Shown one piece after another: positions 54,437 through 61,619 of a stretch of 64,000 nt of DNA. A program made the position numbers and the translations under genes. How positions within the stretch are numbered: position 1 is the first letter of the stretch; every line of letters starts with the position of its first letter. Source of the stretch: Parapedobacter tibetensis (GTDB taxonomy: Bacteria > Bacteroidota > Bacteroidia > Sphingobacteriales > Sphingobacteriaceae); contig NZ_JAMKQJ010000011.1 in the NCBI RefSeq assembly GCF_024643205.1, forward strand, positions 144,673 to 208,672, given 5' to 3'. The notes under the pieces were generated by a model, which saw only the letters and a program-made list of their open reading frames with translations, did no database searches and was not told the DNA's origin.

Positions 54437-54906
54437 TCAATAATATAAGCGACAGCGCTTTGTTAAGTCTAGCGGTTCGATGGCCCATTCCATCCCATGC
54501 TCTGCCGCATACAGCACCCATGCGGCGTTATCTACGCTGACAAGTGCATTATAAATAAAATTCGCATTGATATTCGCCTTTCCGGTCAGCACACACGCGT
54601 CTGCAAAAACCGCAGGCCATATGGTTTCCAACAGCTCGATGGGTGAACGGAATGTCGTTTGCCTAGCCCAACGGAGTGCTTTATTGGCTAAGAGGTACAT
54701 CGTCGCGTTCCCTCCGCTTCCGAACAGGAGGCGAAGAAATCCGCATCGCCGTACAGCACACTTTGCGTCGCCAGGCCGATACCATGCTTTCCGGAAGTCG
54801 ACTCCATCAGCGAGGCTACCTGCCAGAGTTCCGTCAAAAAGGCGCCCTTAAAACCAAAGGGATGCACCAGCTTTTCCCGCATAAAATCCGAATCCGTGCC
54901 GACCAA
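54437..54906 (-). pseudogene. Enolase-superfamily (mandelate-racemase-like) remnant, frameshifted and truncated
   Basis: The N-terminal piece (54688-54906) encodes FKGAFLTELWQVASLMESTS and QSVLYGDADFFASCSEAEG. Continuation in another frame reads NATMYLLANKALRWARQTTF, then NANFIYNALVSVDNAAWVLY. Joining them needs one additional base near 54712 in a glycine codon, so a one-base deletion (or sequencing error) broke the frame. The protein then stops after only about 155 codons, far short of the ~400 expected, and the rest is replaced by repeat DNA. It follows the DapA-like gene by 19 bases and was probably part of that operon. Confidence 0.7.
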
Positions 54907-54925
54907 CTAAATTTCCTTCATTTCG

Positions 54926-55996
54926 CTATCGTTGTCGTACCAAAAAATCGGTTACAAACGCATCGTCTGTCAGGTCGGGATAGGCTTGGCAGACGCGCGT
55001 AATTTCATCAGCCTGACCGGGGGACAGCCGCTCATCGGGATCCAGGCACCAAATCCCATCCATCAGCCCTTGTCGGCGAAGCACGTCGTGGATACCCGGA
55101 ATACAACCGTGGAAATCATGCGCCGGATCAAAGATAGCGGCATTCATATCCGTGACGGCCACCCCTTTTGCCAGCAGCTCATCCATATCAGCATAGCCAT
55201 TGTCACGGCAACGCTTCACCTCCTTCAACAGCGCGACCGCCGCATGCGTCCATACCGCCCAATGGCCCAACAAGCCTCCTTCAAACCGCTTGCTCACCTT
55301 TTTCCCGCGCACGTCAAAGGTATAAGTAGTCAGCAAATCTGCAACGATATTGTCGTCATTGCCCGTGTACAGCGCAATCTCCTCACCCCGGCTGGCATGG
55401 CAGACCGCACGCACCAACTCGAGGGTTTGATAGCGGTTGAAAGGCGCTGCTTTGATGGCCTGCACATTCGGGATTTCGGCAAATTCCAACCAGAAATCAT
55501 ACGAAAAAACCCGCCCCCCCACACTAGGTTGGAGGTAAAAACCAAATACAGGAATAACCGCTGCCACCGCACGGGCGCGTTCCAGTATCTCCGCCTCGGT
55601 CTTTCCCTGTAGCCCCCCCATGCTGAGCAACCCCATGTCATATCCGTATCTCAATGCCAATTCGGCTTCCCGCAAGGCCTGCTCGGTGTTGCCGCAAAGC
55701 CCGGCAACACTGATGAAACGATCTCCCGTGCCGGCCGCTGTAATCTCCTCGGCAGCCAATGCCAACACCGGCTCATATAAATTGATTCCCGGGTCTCGTA
55801 TGGCAAACTGGGTGCTGTGTACCCCAACAGCTACCCCGCCCGCCCCTGCGGCGAGGTAATAGCGTGTCAGCAACCGCTGATTCGCTTCATCCAGTTTACG
55901 TTCACTCGTCAGTGCCAATGGATGTGCGGGGATGACTGTACCCTGCTTCAATATGGCCCTTTTTGCTGCTGAAAATCCTGTTTGCGCTGCCATCAC
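54926..55996 (-). CDS. Dihydrodipicolinate synthase (DapA) family aldolase
   Basis: The 356-residue protein has the DapA/NAL (beta/alpha)8 fold. VIPAHPLALTSERKLDEANQ replaces the usual start, FGFYLQPSVGG carries the tyrosine position, and VQAIKAAPFNRYQT carries the Schiff-base lysine. It lacks the classical GTTGE motif, having GVHSTQ instead, so it is a catabolic pyruvate-type aldolase or dehydratase and not lysine biosynthesis. It sits between a NAD-epimerase-like gene (gap zero) and the enolase-like pseudogene. A sugar-acid substrate is likely. Confidence 0.85.
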   Translation of the reverse strand: MMAAQTGFSAAKRAILKQGTVIPAHPLALTSERKLDEANQRLLTRYYLAAGAGGVAVGVHSTQFAIRDPGINLYEPVLALAAEEITAAGTGDRFISVAGLCGNTEQALREAELALRYGYDMGLLSMGGLQGKTEAEILERARAVAAVIPVFGFYLQPSVGGRVFSYDFWLEFAEIPNVQAIKAAPFNRYQTLELVRAVCHASRGEEIALYTGNDDNIVADLLTTYTFDVRGKKVSKRFEGGLLGHWAVWTHAAVALLKEVKRCRDNGYADMDELLAKGVAVTDMNAAIFDPAHDFHGCIPGIHDVLRRQGLMDGIWCLDPDERLSPGQADEITRVCQAYPDLTDDAFVTDFLVRQR

Positions 55997-57019
55997 CTAA
56001 AATTTTCCTGTTCTTTCCTGAAAATGGGTAGGCTTATTCAGTTCTTCCCCACCGTTGATTAACCACCGCGCCGTCACTTCGATGATTTCCCGAACGGTCA
56101 CCCGTGGGTAACCGAAAAGGCGATGGCATGCCGATGCATTATTCAGCAGCGCCGTCCCCTCCGCTTCGCCGACAAACATGGGTTCCTTGCCGATTAGCCG
56201 GCCAAATTGTTCCGCTATCCACCGGATGGAGAGTGTCTCCGGCCCGGTCACGTTTAAAACGCGGGCGGGCGACGTGCAATGGAGCAACGAACGGATGGCG
56301 ATCTCATTGGCATCGCCCTGCCAGATCACGTTGACGTTTTCCGTACGCAAATCGATTGGCTTCTCGCGGAGCACCGATTTGGCAATCTCTACCATGACCC
56401 CATAGCGGAAATCCACCGCGTAGTTCAACCGGTAGATCAAGACCGGCGTGTTATTTTTGGCCGAAAAGTACTCGAATATACGCTCCCTACCGAGGCAAGA
56501 TTGCGCATATTCGCCCACCGGCGCAGGCTGGGCCTCTTCTGATACGCCGCCGGCCGTTACCGGCACAAATGGCAGCACGTTGCCAGATGAAAATGCCACA
56601 ATATTCGACTGGCGATATTTCTTAGCGACCTCACCAGGCAGGTAAGTATTCATCGCCCACGTAAACGCCTCGTTGCCCGTAGTCCCAAACTTATGCCCGG
56701 CCAAGTAAATGACATTAGGCACATCCGGCAACGATGCCAATTGATGTTCATCCAGCAAGTCCGCGGCGATGGTTTCTACCCCAGCGGCTTCCAGTGCTGT
56801 ACGCGCAGCGGGGTCGGAAAACCGGGATACCCCGATGATGCGCTGCCCACTTCCAGCAATATCCGCTGCGCGGCGGGCAAGGCGGGCCATCGATGGGCCC
56901 ATCTTTCCGGCAACACCGAGCAGCAGGATATCGCCCTTGATGTGGCTGATGTCTTCGACCAGCGCCGGGGAGGGCCCCAGCATCCTTTGCTCCAATTCGA
57001 TTAATTCATCCATCTTCAT
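55997..57019 (-). CDS. NAD-dependent epimerase/dehydratase-like protein with altered active site
   Basis: The 340-residue protein has a Rossmann glycine motif GVAGKMGPSM and downstream ASSGN-like FSSGNVLPF segments of extended SDRs. At the catalytic position the sequence is YAQSCLGRE where YxxxK is expected (Cys in place of Lys), so standard chemistry is doubtful. A sample 60 bases (56221-56280) contains 38 G or C, higher than the 30 of 60 counted in purD (52561-52620). It is joined to the DapA-like gene with no gap and starts two bases after the transporter gene. Function in sugar-acid breakdown is inferred. Confidence 0.8.
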   Translation of the reverse strand: MKMDELIELEQRMLGPSPALVEDISHIKGDILLLGVAGKMGPSMARLARRAADIAGSGQRIIGVSRFSDPAARTALEAAGVETIAADLLDEHQLASLPDVPNVIYLAGHKFGTTGNEAFTWAMNTYLPGEVAKKYRQSNIVAFSSGNVLPFVPVTAGGVSEEAQPAPVGEYAQSCLGRERIFEYFSAKNNTPVLIYRLNYAVDFRYGVMVEIAKSVLREKPIDLRTENVNVIWQGDANEIAIRSLLHCTSPARVLNVTGPETLSIRWIAEQFGRLIGKEPMFVGEAEGTALLNNASACHRLFGYPRVTVREIIEVTARWLINGGEELNKPTHFQERTGKF

Positions 57020-57021
57020 TG

Positions 57022-58230
57022 TTATTTTAGGAATAATTCATTGAAATTGTATACCGCTAGCACCATAAGCGCCGCGAGGCCCACAAAACCAGCCACACGG
57101 ACAAAGCGGGAGTTGACTTCAGGTCCCATTATCGTGCGGTCGCAGGATATGCGATACATCACAATGCCGATAAAGGGCACCAGAAAAATCGTGACACGTT
57201 GCGCAAACACAATCATTTCCAGGGGCGGCTTCTCGTAACCGATGGCAATGACACAGCCGGCCAGCATCACCAACGCGATGAACCCTTTCACGATTTTGGC
57301 GTCCAACCCACTCCCATAGCCAAACCCATCGGACAGCATGGCGCCTCCAATGGTAGCATTGCCCACTATCGATGAAAAAGAAGCACCGAACAGCCCGATA
57401 AGAAACAGATATGAGGCATACCTCCCAAAAAGCGGTTCCAATGCCTGGGCCATGTCTGATGCCTTAGTCACCGGTATTCCTTGCCGATGCAACACCGCGG
57501 CTGCACAGATAATCACCACCGCACACATGACGCCCAGCATGACAATACCTGCCGCCCCACGGCTCTCATGCTGCTTCATCTGGGGATTGACCTTCCGCGC
57601 CGCCTGTATCAAGTACGCCTGATAGAACGCCCCCACAATGGAAAAACAGGATGCCGAAAAGGCGATGATCAATCCCAAGGATTCATCAGGGATAACCGGT
57701 ACGAGACCCGACACGATACCGCCCACGCTGGGCCGGGCAAGAAACATGGTCGTCACGAATGCGAAAAGCATCAATGCCACAATTCCAATCATCAGCCGCT
57801 CCAGCACCTTATAAAAATCGCGGAAAAACAGTAATGCAATGCCGATCAGGTTAAAAAGAATGATCCAGGGCGCCATTGGCGTATGACTTGCTTCTGCGAT
57901 GGAAATGCCTACGCCGATGGAATTCCCGGCTTGAAAAGAAATGGCTACCAAAAAAATACCGAAACCCATCAATCCCGACACCCACTTGCCGTAACGCCGG
58001 CGGATGGTCGTAAGTAGTGATTGTTCAGTGGCCATCCCAATCCGGGATGCGATGTTGGTAAAAACCATCATGAAGAAGATGGCGACCACCACGACCCAGA
58101 GTAGCCCATAACCATAGGTGGCACCCATCTTGGAAGTAATGGTAATCTTGCTCGGCCCGAAGACAATGGCTGCCGTTACGACACCCGGGCCCAGGGTCAT
58201 CAGCCAGCGTTTGATATTATTCATAGTCAA
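57022..58230 (-). CDS. Nramp-family transporter lacking the metal-binding motifs
   Basis: The 402-residue protein has 11 hydrophobic segments and the Nramp fold (LGPGVVTAAIVFGPSKITIT, ATYGYGLLWVVVVAIFFMMV). Canonical Nramp proteins bind Mn or Fe through DPGN in helix 1 and MPH in helix 6. Here these are GPSK and AFY (SIVGAFYQAYLIQ). A divalent-metal role is therefore unlikely. It starts an operon with a NAD-epimerase-like protein and a DapA-family aldolase, which suggests an organic-acid or sugar-acid importer. It is the first gene of the operon. Confidence 0.84.
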   Translation of the reverse strand: MTMNNIKRWLMTLGPGVVTAAIVFGPSKITITSKMGATYGYGLLWVVVVAIFFMMVFTNIASRIGMATEQSLLTTIRRRYGKWVSGLMGFGIFLVAISFQAGNSIGVGISIAEASHTPMAPWIILFNLIGIALLFFRDFYKVLERLMIGIVALMLFAFVTTMFLARPSVGGIVSGLVPVIPDESLGLIIAFSASCFSIVGAFYQAYLIQAARKVNPQMKQHESRGAAGIVMLGVMCAVVIICAAAVLHRQGIPVTKASDMAQALEPLFGRYASYLFLIGLFGASFSSIVGNATIGGAMLSDGFGYGSGLDAKIVKGFIALVMLAGCVIAIGYEKPPLEMIVFAQRVTIFLVPFIGIVMYRISCDRTIMGPEVNSRFVRVAGFVGLAALMVLAVYNFNELFLK

Positions 58231-58275
58231 ATGACTTGATTATTATTGAGTTTATTTAAACTTTGTATATATAAA

Positions 58276-59409
58276 TCAAGGTTTTGCAAATCGAACCCGC
58301 ACTGTATTAAAGGAATCGTTATACACACCCCCGGATTCCCATCCCCCGGTAAAAACAAGGGTCGCCGATCGTCCGTCTTCGCTCATCCATTTTGTCGGTA
58401 CACACCAGAAAAAAGTGGTTCTGGGCATAATGCTTGGATCATAATCGTGCCCGAACCACGTTTCATTCGTAGCATACGTGACCGTAGACCACGGTCCCCA
58501 AGGCGCAGGTGCTTCAAAAACACCCAACAACCCGGAATGCCCCTTGCTGTGTCCGGTACATAGCAGATATCGTTCTAGTCCTGGATTGTAACTAATTCCC
58601 ATGGGCGTGCCCACGCCATTGCTGTCCTCAAATATCGGCTTTTTATCATCTACATTTTTCACCCAAATAGGTTTGTCTCCGCTAAATCCCCCAAAGAATT
58701 CGTATGTTTTTCGCTTCATCAATCTATCACGATGAACTCTTGAAAGGTAAATTTTGCCGGGAAGCATGAGTTCCGATTCCCCCTTGTCTGGATCCAGTAA
58801 AATATCGGGATGAACAAAATAATGATAGACAAACTTATCGCTGGCGCCCGCGCCATTTTTCCCAAATTGCAGAATACCTCCACCTGTCAAATTTTCTTCC
58901 GGTGAAAATACCCAGTCTGTCGCTTTCCATGAGGCCCCTTTATCTTTTGACACATAAAGCTTGGATTCGGAGTGGTGCTGAGCCCAACCACCCCATCCTT
59001 CTTCCCTGTCCGGATGGATCCAGGCATACAGATTGCCTCCCACACAAACCAGTCCCCAGCTCTTGCCTTTGATTTTCGCTTCGTATTCAGCGCTTTCCTT
59101 ATGTCCGTATCGATCGTAACCTTTGTAATTATCGTAGTCTCCTTCTATTCTAGCCACACCGAATGATACCCTGTATCTGCCATCTGATCCGGCGAATCCT
59201 CCTCCGTCTCCCCATATGCCATATTGGTGTCCGTCATCTGCCCAAGTAAGCTGAAAGTTGTCGCTCCCCTTGGCATGACGTTGGTGTGTGGACCAGTCGA
59301 TCTCAATACCTGATATTACCTGACTTTCGGGATAAGGAATTTCCTGTGCGAAAGTCCACGAAGTAAGCAGCACCGTAAATAACGTTAAGATCTTTTTCGT
59401 ATGATTCAT
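58276..59409 (-). CDS. Secreted DUF4185 (beta-propeller-like) protein
   Basis: The 377-residue protein has a signal peptide (ending TWTFAQ) and DUF4185 features: DNFQLTWADDGHQYGIWGDG, KSWGLVCVGGNLYAWIHPDR, APAPWGPWSTVTYATNETWF and a late WVPTKWMSEDG-type segment. This fold resembles five-bladed propellers of glycoside hydrolases, and a role in plant or algal polysaccharide breakdown is often assumed. Its start overlaps the end of the serine hydrolase-DUF4185 fusion by four bases. It lacks an identified catalytic dyad. One 60-base stretch (58801-58860) has 25 G or C, lower than the neighbouring sugar-acid genes. Confidence 0.85.
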   Translation of the reverse strand: MNHTKKILTLFTVLLTSWTFAQEIPYPESQVISGIEIDWSTHQRHAKGSDNFQLTWADDGHQYGIWGDGGGFAGSDGRYRVSFGVARIEGDYDNYKGYDRYGHKESAEYEAKIKGKSWGLVCVGGNLYAWIHPDREEGWGGWAQHHSESKLYVSKDKGASWKATDWVFSPEENLTGGGILQFGKNGAGASDKFVYHYFVHPDILLDPDKGESELMLPGKIYLSRVHRDRLMKRKTYEFFGGFSGDKPIWVKNVDDKKPIFEDSNGVGTPMGISYNPGLERYLLCTGHSKGHSGLLGVFEAPAPWGPWSTVTYATNETWFGHDYDPSIMPRTTFFWCVPTKWMSEDGRSATLVFTGGWESGGVYNDSFNTVRVRFAKP

Positions 59410-61598
59410 CGTTCATTCGTTTGTAATGTCCCGAAGATCATTTTCCTGACCGAAAAATAATCCTCACCTGAAAACAGCAAATAGCAGGTTTTGTCATCGG
59501 GGTCCATCCATTTGGTCGGGATGGAAGAGGTCTCTCCGGGACCTATGTCCCAATCCCGTGTATAGTAAACAGTTTTCCAGGGACCCCACGGATTTGGCGA
59601 TTCAAATATGCCCAAACCGCCTTTGAAGCGGACGTCGGTATGTTCTCCGGAAGTAAGTTGAAGGGTCTGGCACCACAGGTATTTTTTCAAACCCTTATGA
59701 TAGGTAATTCCGGACCGGTAACATTTACCGGGATTGGTAAATACAGGTTTTCTTTTGCGGATGTCTTCAGACCATTTGGGCTGATTATCGTTTTCATAAC
59801 CGGCAAAAAATTCATATTGCTGCCAATCCTTTAGTTGTTTTTTCGGCACCCTTGCCAATACGAAATGATCGCTATTTTTGTAAGCACTTGCTTCGTCGTG
59901 TGAATAAATGTAAACGTATTCGTCCCTTGCGCCTGCGTAATTTTTCCCATAGTTTAAAAATGTGGGAGCGCCAAAGCTAACATCGAATTTCCAATCGGAC
60001 TGTTCCCAGGTTGCACCGTGATCGTCTGACCACATCAGGCTCGAACTTTGCGGATTCCGGATCAGCATATAGAGCACCCCGTCGACCATGAGCATACCAC
60101 TCGCCTTAACGCCGTGTTTGCCGTCGCCCACTCTTTCTCCAGTAGCGGAATGTAAGTTCAGGCCGTTTATGGAAGGTGGAATTCCGCTCACTTTAGCAAA
60201 TCCAAGACTAAATCTGATAGCTGTATAGGGCAAAAAACCATTCCCGTCGCCATAAGCCGTGTACAAGTTATCGTCATCAGCCCAGGTCACCGGCCAGTTG
60301 TCTCCTCCTTTTGCCATACGTAGCACAGCATCCGGAGGGGCAAATTCCACTGACAGGCTGCTCTGGGGATACGGAGGTTCTTCAGTTGCATCCATAAGTG
60401 GATTGAGTAAATATTTTTCACTTCCCAACCAGAAACCTTCTCCTTCTGACGCGTTATAGAGGTTCTCTCCCATGCGTATAACGACCATATTCAGGCTGGG
60501 GATAACCACCAAAAGTTGATTGCCCGCTCCAGCACCGCCAAAAGCATCTCGGGGAACCCCTTCCCAAACGCCGTCAAAATTACTATACCAGCCTGCTGTA
60601 GTGGCCGGTATCGGATTATTTTCGTCCCGGATATTGTGTTTCCCCTTACCGGAAAAAGGCGTAGGTAACGCGGTTCCGCTGTATCCGGTTACCCGGTCAA
60701 TAGCGGAAGAATCGATGATTTGCTTTCCCTGCCATTTACCTTTGTGGAGCATGAGCAGACCGATGCGGGCTATAGCCTTTGCCGTAAAATCTCCTCCTCC
60801 CCAACTGGGTACCAGCTTCAGCCCACCCGCTTCATAGGTTTTTCCATAACCAATGGTATATTCATGCTCATCTACCCCGATGGGCCCAAATATACGCTCC
60901 CTCAGGTAGGTCCGGATATCACTGTATTCCGAATTCTTCAAAGAAGCTGTAACACCATAGGTGAGCATTGCGATACCCGGATTGCTATAGGCATATTTTT
61001 CACCGGGGGTAAAACGTACCAGGGCGCTGTCCCGCGAAACCGAAAAGGGGTCGGGGTCATTCAGCCAAAACTGTCCTTTCCAGCCGGGAAGGTCAAAATG
61101 ATCGGTTCCCGTTCCCTCGGCATCCATCAGTCCGGAGGTATGTGTTGCCAATTGCCGGATGGTGATCTTTGATTTTACATAATCGTCTTTCCATTGAGGG
61201 ATATAGCGGCAGGCTGCTTGGTCGAGCGTCAGGTAGCCATCATCTAGGGCTGCAGCCAATGACATTCCGCCGACCAAGGCCTTTGCCAGCGAAGCCGTAT
61301 AATGACTCCTGACGGTGCCCTCCCATCCTTCGGCAAACCACTCATAAACTATTTTGTCATTTTTAATAATCAATAATTTTTTCGTGCCCTTTTCAGCTAA
61401 TGTAAGGCTCATTTTATCCAACTTCTCCGATGACATGCCCTGGCTTTCAGGGCTGGCATATTCCCATTGGAACGGTGGAAATTTCGCTTTCTTTTCCGGG
61501 GCATCCGTCCGGTGGCAGGCGACAGCGAAAAATGGCCCAAATAGCATAAATAGGACCATGCACTTCGGCACCAGATCTTTCCGTTTAGCTAACGTCAT
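59406..61598 (-). CDS. Lipoprotein serine hydrolase fused to DUF4185
   Basis: Residues 1-28 are a lipoprotein signal with lipobox AVAC. Residues about 40-400 are a class C beta-lactamase-type serine hydrolase: SLAK in TASLAKALVGG is the nucleophile, and YSNPGIAML the second motif. Residues about 405-730 are a DUF4185 domain (GGDNWPVTWADDDNLYTAYG, NPWGPWKTVYYTRDW, SIPTKWMDPDD). The C-terminal domain is paralogous to the next gene, which it overlaps by four bases. The serine hydrolase part could remove acyl or methyl groups from a polymer. This pairing is noteworthy; see findings. Confidence 0.87.
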   Translation of the reverse strand: MTLAKRKDLVPKCMVLFMLFGPFFAVACHRTDAPEKKAKFPPFQWEYASPESQGMSSEKLDKMSLTLAEKGTKKLLIIKNDKIVYEWFAEGWEGTVRSHYTASLAKALVGGMSLAAALDDGYLTLDQAACRYIPQWKDDYVKSKITIRQLATHTSGLMDAEGTGTDHFDLPGWKGQFWLNDPDPFSVSRDSALVRFTPGEKYAYSNPGIAMLTYGVTASLKNSEYSDIRTYLRERIFGPIGVDEHEYTIGYGKTYEAGGLKLVPSWGGGDFTAKAIARIGLLMLHKGKWQGKQIIDSSAIDRVTGYSGTALPTPFSGKGKHNIRDENNPIPATTAGWYSNFDGVWEGVPRDAFGGAGAGNQLLVVIPSLNMVVIRMGENLYNASEGEGFWLGSEKYLLNPLMDATEEPPYPQSSLSVEFAPPDAVLRMAKGGDNWPVTWADDDNLYTAYGDGNGFLPYTAIRFSLGFAKVSGIPPSINGLNLHSATGERVGDGKHGVKASGMLMVDGVLYMLIRNPQSSSLMWSDDHGATWEQSDWKFDVSFGAPTFLNYGKNYAGARDEYVYIYSHDEASAYKNSDHFVLARVPKKQLKDWQQYEFFAGYENDNQPKWSEDIRKRKPVFTNPGKCYRSGITYHKGLKKYLWCQTLQLTSGEHTDVRFKGGLGIFESPNPWGPWKTVYYTRDWDIGPGETSSIPTKWMDPDDKTCYLLFSGEDYFSVRKMIFGTLQTNER

Positions 61599-61619
61599 AT
61601 GTTGTCAGATCTAAGTAAA

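Noticed and set aside
54932..55612. 226-codon open frame opposite the DapA-family gene
   Set aside because: The minus-strand DapA-like gene has clear motifs; the opposite frame is a shadow due to high G+C.
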